The notes: generated by a model from the letters alone, not told the origin. Positions 1-8,176 are shown, numbered from the stretch's first letter. The stretch is DNA of 39,891 nucleotides from Spirochaetales bacterium (GCA_016934975.1 JAFGRV010000297.1:1-39891); one strand, 5' to 3'. Numbers and translations: made by a program.

Positions 1-228
1 ACAGAGAAAAGAAAATGCATACAGAGCGATTATGAAACAAGTTTTTATTACGACAACTACCTTGACACCAACCGACACTTCACCGATAAACAATCCGTAT
101 ACATCTGTGAAATCTGTAGTTTGAATACCTTTTGTAATCTTACTCAAAAATCTATAATTTTGACAACAGGCCGGTATTCGTTCCTCTACAGGGATGGAAA
201 AATAGATTATCTTGAACAAGGAAAATAA
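1..228 (+). CDS. 3' end of an unidentified protein gene (partial at window edge)
   Basis: Frame 1 is open from the window edge: TEKRKCIQSDYETSFYYDNYLDTNRHFTDKQSVYICEICSLNTFCNLTQKSIILTTGRYSFLYRDGKIDYLEQGK*, stop at 226-228. A fragment is repeated at ~490-545. Confidence 0.45.
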   Translation, partial: TEKRKCIQSDYETSFYYDNYLDTNRHFTDKQSVYICEICSLNTFCNLTQKSIILTTGRYSFLYRDGKIDYLEQGK

Positions 229-623
229 AGGAGGCCTCACCTGTGGCAGGTTTGTTGAAAGGTTTATCTGAGGGAGGAGGGGAGTAACTACGAATAATTT
301 GGGTAAGGCCATGCCGTTGAGATAACGGGATGCAGATGGAGACAGATAGTATGAAACTGTTATTTAAGATTTTGTGTTAACAGAAAATCCTGTAAAAAAA
401 TGAACGATTGTTAAACTATCAGCTTTAAAAATAAAAAATGGAATAATTAAGGAAAAGAGGAAGTTTGTTATATGCCTGACACCTTTACCGTTAAACAATC
501 CGTTTACATCTGTGAAATCCGTAGTTTGAATACCTTTTGTCATCTGTTGCGGTCAGCTTTAGCATCAACCTTTCCATATTGACTATATTCGATATTATGT
601 GTATATCTGAGAGAGGTGAGATT

Positions 624-1673
624 ATGAATGATATAAAGATAGCGTTTTTTGATGCGAAGCCATATGATAAAGAATCCTTTGATTCTGAGAATTGGGATTC
701 TCGGTATTCGATTACATATTTTGATTCCAGGCTTACTGAGCAGACAGTTTCTTTGACGAAAGGCTTTGACGTGGTATGCGCCTTTGTGAATGATACGATT
801 AATGCTCCTGTTATTGCTGCTTTAAAAAATAATGGAATAAGGCTTATTGCCCTCAGATGCGCGGGATATAATAATGTGGATTTAAAACAGGCGTATAAAA
901 ATATTCATGTTGTCAGGGTTCCGGCTTATTCACCCTATGCGGTGGCGGAACACGCGGTGGCTTTAATGCTTTCCCTGAACCGGAAAATACACAAGGCTTA
1001 TTCCAGAACACGGGATAGTAATTTCAGTATAAACGGATTTCTTGGTTTTGATATGCATGGAAAAACAGCGGGAGTTATCGGTACGGGTCATATCGGACAA
1101 ATATTAATCTCCATTCTTAAAGGCTTTGGGATGAATGTTGTGGCCTATGATAAATTTCCGGATCATGAGAGAGCAGAGGAACTTCAATTTTCATATACCG
1201 ATCTTGATACGTTATTAGGAACTTCGGATATAATTTCCATTCATTGCCCTCTTAATAAAGAAACTCATCATGTTATAAATGAAGTATCAATCTCGAAAAT
1301 GAAAGATGATGTCATGATAATAAATACAAGCCGCGGGGGATTAATCGATACTAAAGCACTTGTGGAGGGGCTGAAGAGCGGGAAAATCGGTTCGGCAGGG
1401 CTGGATGTGTATGAAGAGGAAAGTGATTATTTTTTCGAGGACTTTTCATCCCACATTATTTCAGATGATATTCTTGCGCGGTTACTGACGTTTCCCAATG
1501 TCCTTATAACGTCGCACCAGGGTTTTTTTACGAAAGAGGCTTTGAGTACCATCGCGAAAACCACCTTGAACAATATTGCGGATTTTATTAAAAATGACAG
1601 TCCGGAAAATGAAATCTGTTACCGCTGTGATTCTGTCAGCTGTAGACGAAAAAAGGAAGGGAAATGTTTCTGA
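624..1673 (+). CDS. D-isomer-specific 2-hydroxyacid dehydrogenase (D-lactate dehydrogenase-like)
   Basis: Rossmann motif GVIGTGHIGQ, catalytic regions NTSRGGLIDT and LDVYEEE, and the fermentative D-LDH-like C-terminus. ATG at 624 is preceded by GAGAGGTGAG; the ORF-track start at 537 is probably too early. Confidence 0.93.
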   Translation: MNDIKIAFFDAKPYDKESFDSENWDSRYSITYFDSRLTEQTVSLTKGFDVVCAFVNDTINAPVIAALKNNGIRLIALRCAGYNNVDLKQAYKNIHVVRVPAYSPYAVAEHAVALMLSLNRKIHKAYSRTRDSNFSINGFLGFDMHGKTAGVIGTGHIGQILISILKGFGMNVVAYDKFPDHERAEELQFSYTDLDTLLGTSDIISIHCPLNKETHHVINEVSISKMKDDVMIINTSRGGLIDTKALVEGLKSGKIGSAGLDVYEEESDYFFEDFSSHIISDDILARLLTFPNVLITSHQGFFTKEALSTIAKTTLNNIADFIKNDSPENEICYRCDSVSCRRKKEGKCF

Positions 1674-2788
1674 ATAAACGAAAAAAAATCGTATTTATTT
1701 GTATATTAACCTGTCTCACACTGACTATAACTTTTTTTACGGCTGAAATATTCATACGGATTGCTGCTCCCGTACCATTGGTTAAATACTCGTACTCACC
1801 GACTCTTAAATGGGAGCCGGTTCCCAATTCCCGTTTTTCTTATTTTGATTTCAGGAACAGGAAAAAATCATATTCTAATGTTATCTCATATAATTCCAAC
1901 GGGTGCCGGGGGAAAGAGCGGGTAATACCGAAACCGGATAACATATTCAGGATTGTGTGTCTGGGGGATTCTTTTACCGAAGCATTACAGGTACCGGAAA
2001 ATACAATGTACACGACATTATTGGAGAATCTTTTAAATAACCCGGGGGGGATCTCTTCCAGAACAGTCGAGGTTGTGAATCTTGGTATAAGCGGGCAGGG
2101 GATCGTGCAGCATTATATCAATTTTATCGAGCGTGGAATGGCTTATGAACCGGACCTTGTTATTGAACAATTGTGTATAAATGATTTTATTGATGATGAA
2201 ACCATAACAACCGCACACCTGGATGATTCCACTCATAATGTAATCATCGTACCGGAAAAAAAGAATTTCTTTGCTCTTATGGGAATTTATATAAAAGATT
2301 TTTTAAAAAATAATTCCGTATTTTATAATTTTATTCAATCCAGGTTTATTCTTTCCGAGAGAGCTCAATTTCTTGAAGAGGAAAAAGAAATCCTCCTGGC
2401 CCTTTCCAGGGAGAAAGCAGGTAAAATAACAATTCCTCCTCATAGATTGATGAGAAGCTCCGGTTTTATTATGGCCCTGGGAAAAAAATGCAGGGAGAGG
2501 GGGATATTATTTGTTCCTTTTTCTTTTGTCATGCCCCCGGAAGTTGCCCATGGGGATACATTACGCTCTCTTTATAAAAAAATGAATAATCCTTTTATTG
2601 AACAATTGTCGCCGGTATTAGCTGCCGGGGGAATAACTTTGTATGATTTTACCGGATCCTTTGTTGAAAAGGAAGAAAAAGGGGAGTTTACGACAATTGA
2701 ATCCGACGGGCATTGGAATAAAACAGGCCACGAAGTCGTTGCTGCATCTCTGAAGGATGTACTTCTCAGGATTACCGGCGATAATTAA
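1664..2788 (+). CDS. SGNH/GDSL-like hydrolase family membrane-anchored protein
   Basis: N-terminal hydrophobic segment; CLGDSFTEALQVP (block I GDS) and DGHWNKTGHEVVA (C-terminal D-x-x-H block). Overlaps the upstream gene by 10 bp. Confidence 0.85.
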   Translation: MFLNKRKKIVFICILTCLTLTITFFTAEIFIRIAAPVPLVKYSYSPTLKWEPVPNSRFSYFDFRNRKKSYSNVISYNSNGCRGKERVIPKPDNIFRIVCLGDSFTEALQVPENTMYTTLLENLLNNPGGISSRTVEVVNLGISGQGIVQHYINFIERGMAYEPDLVIEQLCINDFIDDETITTAHLDDSTHNVIIVPEKKNFFALMGIYIKDFLKNNSVFYNFIQSRFILSERAQFLEEEKEILLALSREKAGKITIPPHRLMRSSGFIMALGKKCRERGILFVPFSFVMPPEVAHGDTLRSLYKKMNNPFIEQLSPVLAAGGITLYDFTGSFVEKEEKGEFTTIESDGHWNKTGHEVVAASLKDVLLRITGDN

Positions 2789-2815
2789 GACAACTAATGA
2801 AACATCTAAGGAGAT

Positions 2816-3115
2816 TCAATTCAGATATTCAACTAACATCTCCGTATAGTTTTTGTTTATATAAAAGAAATCAATCCCATTCTCGTAGAATTTGGAACCT
2901 AAATCCAGGCTCCACATTACCTTGCCTTTTATTTTTAATTTTTCCCTGCCGGGGAGTGAGATTTCCAGGGTAAGAAATTTCCCCATTTCCAGGGGTTCGT
3001 GGGTTGTAATGCAAATACCCTTATCCCGGACATTCTTTACTTGTGCCTTTATCTGTTTTTTTAAATTTACAATGACTTCCACCATGATCCTCGGTAAATT
3101 ATTTTTTCTTCTCAC
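2816..3115 (-). CDS. PilZ domain protein
   Basis: Compact ~100 aa protein with PilZ-like layout (VRDKGICITTHEPLEMGKFLTLEISLPG...GKVMWSLDLGSKFYENGIDFF). Confidence 0.7.
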   Translation of the reverse strand: MRRKNNLPRIMVEVIVNLKKQIKAQVKNVRDKGICITTHEPLEMGKFLTLEISLPGREKLKIKGKVMWSLDLGSKFYENGIDFFYINKNYTEMLVEYLN

Positions 3116-3312
3116 CCGTTATTACTCCTTTTTCCGGCTGATTTTTTCGAATCAATCTATTTCAAATTTTATACAATTCTCTCCGAAAGGCAAGCAATAA
3201 ATTCGTTTTCCCGAAAAATATTATTTCCTGACCTGAGAGAGAAAAGAAACTGTTGCATTATTCAGGTTGCGGGGTTATTCTTGATAATACTAATCATAAG
3301 GATTATAGACGA

Positions 3313-3720
3313 ATGATTCTTTATGAGTTTCTGGATATATTTTTTATAGTTTTTCATACACTCTTCACCCTCTTCGGCACCTTCGGGTGGATTTGGCGGA
3401 AAACACGAAAGCTCCATCTTTTTCTGATTCTCCTTACCGCCGGGTCATGGGTCGGACTGGGATATATCTTCGGATTGGGCTTCGGGTATTGCCCTTTTAC
3501 CGACTGGCATTGGCAGATAAAAATAAAACTGGGACATCATTATTTGCCCAGGTCATATATTAAATACCTCATTGATTTATTTACCGGTTGGGACGTGGAC
3601 CCGGATCTGGTTGATGCCGGGGTTGTTATTATATTTATCATTGCTCTTCTCCTTTCTGTCATCCTGAATATCCGGGATTTTATTAAGAAGAAACGGAAAA
3701 CCCAATTGAAAAGAAGATGA
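3313..3720 (+). CDS. DUF2784-like small membrane protein
   Basis: Hydrophobic helices, FHTLFTLFGTFGWIWRKTRKLH...GYCPFTDWHWQIKIKLGHHYLPRSYIKYLID pattern. Likely start ATG at 3313 inside the ORF. Confidence 0.65.
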   Translation: MILYEFLDIFFIVFHTLFTLFGTFGWIWRKTRKLHLFLILLTAGSWVGLGYIFGLGFGYCPFTDWHWQIKIKLGHHYLPRSYIKYLIDLFTGWDVDPDLVDAGVVIIFIIALLLSVILNIRDFIKKKRKTQLKRR

Positions 3721-5095
3721 ATTGAAAGGGATTATCAGCACATAACCGGAATCCCTCTTTTGTTAATGGCAGCGGTTTTTTCATTGAACAGGAAGTCCAT
3801 ATATCAACCTTGTCTTTATGGAATGTATACTCCAGTTTTCCTTTCCAGGAAGTAGCTTCATTTATAAAAAGACTGTTTTGTAGTGAAAGGCTGTGGTTTT
3901 GTTTACACCATTCGAATCCCGCGGTTATTTTTGTTTCAAAGGTTGATGTTTCATCGATTGAAAGAGAAATCGCACTCTCTATTTCTATTTCCGGGTTTGT
4001 ATACCCGAATGCCAGGGTGAGTTCATGAGTTTCTTCTTTTGTATTGTTTTCATCAAAGGACAGGGATGATTTTTCACGGACCATGAGGTCGATTTCCTCT
4101 TTTTTTCTCAGGGTGTGAGCTGCCGTCAGTTTTCCATCGATAGTGTTTGATGTGTCAAGATGATCCCGGGGAACCGGGGAGGGATGATTAATATCAAGAT
4201 AAACCATGAGTTCTCCTTTTAACCACGCAACCGGCGACCACTGAACCGACCCCCCGGTGCGGACCATTTTCTCTGTGGATGACCCCCCGGGTGTCACATA
4301 AGAGGGGGAACAATAGCCGAAGACGGAAGAGAGGGTGACTTTATTAAGCATGGCTGCTATATAACTATGGATAAAAAATCCCGGGATGATGAGATCCCCC
4401 GCCGAAAGGCTCCCGGAGATTGATATTTCCAGATGGTGTGTTTGAAGACGATTTTTCATGGAAAGATGTGAGAGTGTACCGTCGGGAAACTGATGTTTCG
4501 GTGAAAACCAGGAATCCACGGGAGCGGGCTGTAAAGGCCGGGATAGGGAGAGGAGGAGGTCTGTTTTTAAACTCTCCCGGCAGGTAAGACTGACCTTTGT
4601 CCCGAAAAAATAAGGAACGTCCTCCCCTGTTTGAAAAAAGAGGGAGCACATATCCGGGATGAGGATGAGATTAAGAAACCTTTTGGGGCCTGGTTCAAAG
4701 GTTTTTTTTAGTCGTAATTCCGTCTTTTCCTGATAAACCGCACTCTGTGGAGAGTATCCCAGGGGATTGTTGATTTCCGTAAAAAGCCCGCAGGTATACA
4801 TCGGTCCGAAGGAAAAAAGGAAAGTGGTAATGCCGAAAGTAAGGTGATGTTCTTCCGTGGTCTTTGATTCATCTATAAGAAATAAGGCAAGATTGTCCAT
4901 GGCATAATAAAGCCGGACCCTGAATTCCGAGTTTTCATGTATCTCGCAATGCATGCTTTGGGCTTCTTCCGTAAAACCGGGGGTACTCCATAATAAAAGA
5001 AAGAATATCATAGGTGAAATCATGATTATTTGTTTTTTCATAGGGGAAGATGTGCAAAACCCGTGCCGTAAAATTGATTCGAAAGGCCTCCTCAT
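3683..5095 (-). CDS. Hypothetical secreted/outer-membrane beta-rich protein
   Basis: Signal peptide-like start (MKKQIIMISPMIFFLLLWSTPGFTEEAQS) within the ORF, then alternating beta-strand character and C-terminal aromatic-rich strands. Confidence 0.6.
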   Translation of the reverse strand: MRRPFESILRHGFCTSSPMKKQIIMISPMIFFLLLWSTPGFTEEAQSMHCEIHENSEFRVRLYYAMDNLALFLIDESKTTEEHHLTFGITTFLFSFGPMYTCGLFTEINNPLGYSPQSAVYQEKTELRLKKTFEPGPKRFLNLILIPDMCSLFFQTGEDVPYFFGTKVSLTCRESLKTDLLLSLSRPLQPAPVDSWFSPKHQFPDGTLSHLSMKNRLQTHHLEISISGSLSAGDLIIPGFFIHSYIAAMLNKVTLSSVFGYCSPSYVTPGGSSTEKMVRTGGSVQWSPVAWLKGELMVYLDINHPSPVPRDHLDTSNTIDGKLTAAHTLRKKEEIDLMVREKSSLSFDENNTKEETHELTLAFGYTNPEIEIESAISLSIDETSTFETKITAGFEWCKQNHSLSLQNSLFINEATSWKGKLEYTFHKDKVDIWTSCSMKKPLPLTKEGFRLCADNPFQFIFFSIGFSVSS

Positions 5096-5216
5096 TTACA
5101 TTTATTTACAGAAATAGTGAGCCGGAAGTGAAAATGATGAAAAAAAAGCTTGATTGTCGTTGTAAATTGTTGTATGATGCAACAATTTGAAATAGCAATT
5201 AAGGAGTAAGGTAAAA

Positions 5217-5654
5217 ATGAAAGACAAGATGAATGATTTTTTAAGTGTTACCAGAGATTTAATGAAAAAATTCCACATCATTAACCGTGAACAGCGGTAT
5301 TGTCATAAAATCACCCTGTCCCAGGGCTATGCCATAAGTGTTCTTGCGCAAAAAGGAAAAATGAGCATGAGTTCCTTAAGTCAGGAACTTGGGGTTTCCC
5401 CGAGTACCATGACAAGAATTGTGGATGTCCTTGTGCGGGAGAATATTATTACCCGGGCTGTGGAATGTGATGACCGCCGTCAGGTCTGCGTGGAATTGAC
5501 GGATTATGGCCATGAACTTCACGCCTCCCTGGAGCAAAGCTCTACCGAATATTTATCACTTTTTCTTAAAGCGCTTCCCGAGGATAAGCAGGAAGATGTC
5601 ATCGCGTCCCTTATGCTGCTCAATAAAGCGATCGGCGAGGTCTGCCCTCCCTGA
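5217..5654 (+). CDS. MarR family winged-helix transcriptional regulator
   Basis: GKMSMSSLSQELGVSPSTMTRIVDVLVRENIITRAVECDDRRQVCVELTDYGHEL is a MarR wHTH-wing; RBS aaggagtaagg upstream. Confidence 0.92.
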   Translation: MKDKMNDFLSVTRDLMKKFHIINREQRYCHKITLSQGYAISVLAQKGKMSMSSLSQELGVSPSTMTRIVDVLVRENIITRAVECDDRRQVCVELTDYGHELHASLEQSSTEYLSLFLKALPEDKQEDVIASLMLLNKAIGEVCPP

Positions 5655-5689
5655 CCTTTTTTTCATGCTCCCCGGTTCCTCCTTTTCTC

Positions 5690-5717
5690 TTGACATCCTC
5701 ATTTTTTTGCATAGAAT
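5690..5717 (+). promoter_or_regulatory. Sigma70-type promoter of the tRNA-like/structured RNA segment
   Basis: TTGACA (5690-5695), 16 nt spacer, TAGAAT (5712-5717); expected TSS ~5724. Confidence 0.65.
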
Positions 5718-5739
5718 TCATATCAGTCTGTATTTGTCA

Positions 5740-5824
5740 GTAAGCTTACCGGGCAAGGATTTCCGTATGGTCCTGCAGTGCTTTCCGCCTTGAAAGAGTC
5801 GCGGGAAAGTATGCTGAAGCTTAC
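5740..5824 (+). ncRNA. Predicted structured 5' domain of the tRNA-like transcript
   Basis: GTAAGCTT (5740-5747) pairs with AAGCTTAC (5817-5824), enclosing hairpins GC(A)AGGA/TCCTGC and CTTTCCGC/GCGGGAAAG. Confidence 0.4.
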
Positions 5825-5834
5825 GTGAATGCAA

Positions 5835-5876
5835 ACTAGCCGAACGGATGACAGGGGTTCGATTCCCCTATTAGTG
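5835..5876 (+). ncRNA. tRNA-like module 1 (canonical T-arm, no anticodon arm)
   Basis: T-arm AGGGG-TTCGATT-CCCCT (5853-5869) followed by acceptor-like ATTAGTG. Only 13 nt (CCGAACGGATGAC) lie between the 5' acceptor-like ACTAG and the T-arm. Confidence 0.6.
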
Positions 5877-5878
5877 TA

Positions 5879-5942
5879 AACTGATTCGTCTAGTGGCAGG
5901 ACATTCGTTTCCAAAAGTGAAGGTTCGAATCCTTCATCAGGC
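5879..5942 (+). ncRNA. tRNA-like module 2 (D-arm plus T-arm, reduced anticodon region)
   Basis: AACTGAT-TC-GTCTAGTGGCAGGAC (D-arm), short TTCGTTTCCAAAAGT region, T-arm GAAGG-TTCGAAT-CCTTC (5919-5935), acceptor strand ATCAGGC (5936-5942). Confidence 0.65.
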
Positions 5943-5946
5943 TTCG

Positions 5947-5990
5947 GCCTGATTGGCGGAACGGTAGACGCAATAGACTGATAATCTATC
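5947..5990 (+). ncRNA. tRNA-like module 3 (5' half: acceptor strand, D-arm, intact anticodon arm with GAT; no downstream T-arm)
   Basis: GCCTGAT-TG-GCG(GAACGGTAGA)CGC-A-ATAGA(CTGATAA)TCTAT: 3-bp D stem, 5-bp anticodon stem, 7-nt loop with T33 and anticodon GAT. Confidence 0.65.
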
Positions 5991-6274
5991 TTTTTACGTG
6001 TAAGTGGCGGTAAAGAAGGGTTGGTCTTCCATGAAGGCTTCGGCTTTTGTGTAAGAACAATTGTATGTGCTTTGCAGGAAGGCGGATGATGGATCCGGCC
6101 ATCCGGCTGCGGCTTGCGGGAAACAGGTATGGTGACCCGGCATATTCAGGTGCCGGGAGGCATAGGTGTTGAACATGGCCCCAACCGGAAAAGAGGTTTC
6201 CACCCCCCTTGCTCCGTACATCCGATTGAGACCCTCTTTACTTCCGCTTATTTTTATGAAACCAGGAGGACCGG

Positions 6275-7378
6275 ATGATTATAAAGAATGATGAACGGGG
6301 ATTATTATTTAAAGACGGGAGTTATGTAAAACACCTGAAACCGGGGAATTACTTTTATTTCGGTTCTCATAAGAATAAAATAACAGTTCTCGATGTGAAT
6401 AAACCCTTTGAAACGGAAAAGGATATTTCGGTTTTTCTGGGAGATGAGGAGCTTAAAAAAGAACTTGATATCCTTGATGTCAGGGATAATGAGATAGCTC
6501 TTTATTATCAGGATGGGAAATTTGTGAGGATTTATACCTCCGGGAAATATGCCTTCTGGAATGTATTAAAAAAGAATACCTTTAAAATCCTCGACAAGAA
6601 TAACCCCGAGTTGGATGATACAATTGAACGCTCTTTGTTTTCTCATCCGGCTTTCGCCAATCGTTACACTCTCCTGGAAGTCTTTAATTTTGAGAAAGGA
6701 CTTCTCTTCTATAATAATACCTTCCAAAAATTACTCGATCCCGGGAGATATTATTTTTTAAACGGGAATATCGCCGTTACCGCGCTAAAAGCGGATCTGC
6801 GGCGTCAGCAAATGGATGTGGCGGGGCAGGAGATCATGACGGAAGATAAAGTCACTTTGCGCCTTAATTTTGTCTGTCATTTTGTCATTGTAGATCCCAT
6901 AAAGACCTATCTTGAGACAAAAGATTTCCAGACTCAGGTTTATAATCTGCTCCAGCTCATTTTACGGGAGTATGTAGGGTCCATGAAACTGGACGAGCTG
7001 CTGCGGAAGAAAAAAGAGATCGGGGATTTTGTTCTTGAACAGCTGAAGCAGCAGAGTGACGTATTTGGTATCGAGTTTCTCTTTGCCGGATTAAAGGATG
7101 TGATTCTTCCCGGTGAAATCAAGACTATTTTAAACACGGTGATTCTGGCGGAAAAAAAAGCCCTGGCAAATGTCATTACACGAAGGGAAGAAACGGCATC
7201 TACCCGGAGTCTTTTAAATACCGCAAAATTGATGGATGAAAACAAAACCCTCTACCGCTTAAAAGAATTTGAAGTCCTGGAAAAGATCTGTGAAAAAATA
7301 GGAAATATTTCCCTTATGGGAGGGGGATCTTTGATTGAGCATTTGAGCGCCCTTTTTACTGCCCGGAAAGAGGAATAA
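6275..7378 (+). CDS. SPFH/Band-7 domain protein (slipin family)
   Basis: Stomatin/slipin-type features: two N-terminal repeats (NDERGLLFKDGSYVKHLKPGNYFYF / FEKGLLFYNNTFQKLLDPGRYYFL), then DVAGQEIMTEDKVTLRLNFVCHFVIVDPIKTY...LQLILREYVGSMKLDELL and ...FGIEFLFAGLKDVILPGEIKTILN. RBS aggagg. Confidence 0.92.
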   Translation: MIIKNDERGLLFKDGSYVKHLKPGNYFYFGSHKNKITVLDVNKPFETEKDISVFLGDEELKKELDILDVRDNEIALYYQDGKFVRIYTSGKYAFWNVLKKNTFKILDKNNPELDDTIERSLFSHPAFANRYTLLEVFNFEKGLLFYNNTFQKLLDPGRYYFLNGNIAVTALKADLRRQQMDVAGQEIMTEDKVTLRLNFVCHFVIVDPIKTYLETKDFQTQVYNLLQLILREYVGSMKLDELLRKKKEIGDFVLEQLKQQSDVFGIEFLFAGLKDVILPGEIKTILNTVILAEKKALANVITRREETASTRSLLNTAKLMDENKTLYRLKEFEVLEKICEKIGNISLMGGGSLIEHLSALFTARKEE

Positions 7379-7452
7379 TTCTAACTATTCGGCTACCAGT
7401 AGTTCGCATTATGGCGCCCCCTCCGGGCCGGGCTCTTCGCTTCAGATTCCTT

Positions 7453-7567
7453 ATTAAAACGCTTCTGCATTTTAATTTAGCATAACCGGATAATGTCCGG
7501 TTATGCACGGTTTAGTTTTATATGGTTTAAAAGAACGGCTCTGTCGCCGCCGCCCTTTTAAACTGTA
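7453..7567. other. Three consecutive strong hairpins downstream of slipin
   Basis: ATTAAAA/TTTTAAT (7453-7476); GCATAACCGGA-taatg-TCCGGTTATGC (7480-7506); TATGGTTTAAAAG/CTTTTAAACTGTA (7521-7533/7555-7567, includes G.T pairs). Confidence 0.55.
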
Positions 7568-7663
7568 AACCTGCGGGATTTTCGCTACGATCCCTGGCGC
7601 AATTGGTCACATCATATCAGAATTGCTGTCCACTATCAGCAAATCTAAATGTATAAGAAATTT

Positions 7664-8046
7664 AACCACAGAGACGCCTGGGCGTCTGAACACGGAGCCT
7701 GCGCAAAGAGGCCAACGCACACGGATATAAATTTCAACTATTCTCTTGCATCATTTGTTGGTGAGCTAAAAAAGAGGGAAATTGTGTATGAAAAACGGAG
7801 AACGCAGAGAGACTGGCATCGCGTATTGTATAGACACAATTCTTCCCATTCCTTTTATCAGGAAAAATCTTAATTGCAGATTCGAGAAATTCCATAAGTT
7901 TTAAAAAGGTGCTTTCGCTCCCTTCCATGAGAAAAAAATAGCATTAAAAAAAATAATTAATACTTTATATTTGTTATGTATTTATCCGTGTGCGTGGATT
8001 TGTGCGCAGGCTCCGTGTTCAAGGCTCCCCGGAGCCTTCCGTGGTT
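7664..8046. repeat. Large inverted repeat pair (~65 bp arms) bordered by near-identical 18/19-bp direct repeats
   Basis: AACCACAGAGACGCCTGGGCGTCTGAACACGGAGCCTGCGCA..ACGCACACGGAT (7664 on) is the inverse of ATCCGTGTGCGTGGATTTGTGCGCAGGCTCCGTGTTCAAGGCTCCCCGGAGCCTTCCGTGGTT (7984-8046). AGAATTGCTGTCCACTAT at 7619-7636 and AGAATTGCTGGTCCACTAT at 8067-8085. Confidence 0.7.
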
Positions 8047-8176
8047 CTTTAAAATTTTTTACTTTGAGAATTGCTGGTCCACTATAAAAATTACTTTTCA
8101 TTTTCTAAAAAATAGTATATACTCATCCCTCCAAGAAAATAATTGGAAATTAATATATATCCTGAGGAGTTCAAAA

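Noticed and set aside
5879-5942. Ordinary functional tRNA gene (Gly or Trp-like)
   Set aside because: Acceptor pairs only 5/7 in-line and the anticodon arm is too short and competes with the T-stem.
5724-6003. Canonical tmRNA
   Set aside because: No tmRNA 5'/3' acceptor pair with G3-U70 context and no credible tag-peptide reading frame; repeated T-arms favour tRNA-like modules.
5994-6221. Minus-strand ORF 75 aa
   Set aside because: Antisense to the structured leader of slipin, no recognisable protein features.
7381-7510. Integron attC site
   Set aside because: TCTAAC...GTTATGC is only loosely reminiscent of attC core sites; no integrase or cassette pattern in the window.
7649-7873. ORFs 7649-7873 (+) and 7734-7928 (-)
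   Set aside because: They lie across the inverted-repeat element; no plausible RBS or protein family.
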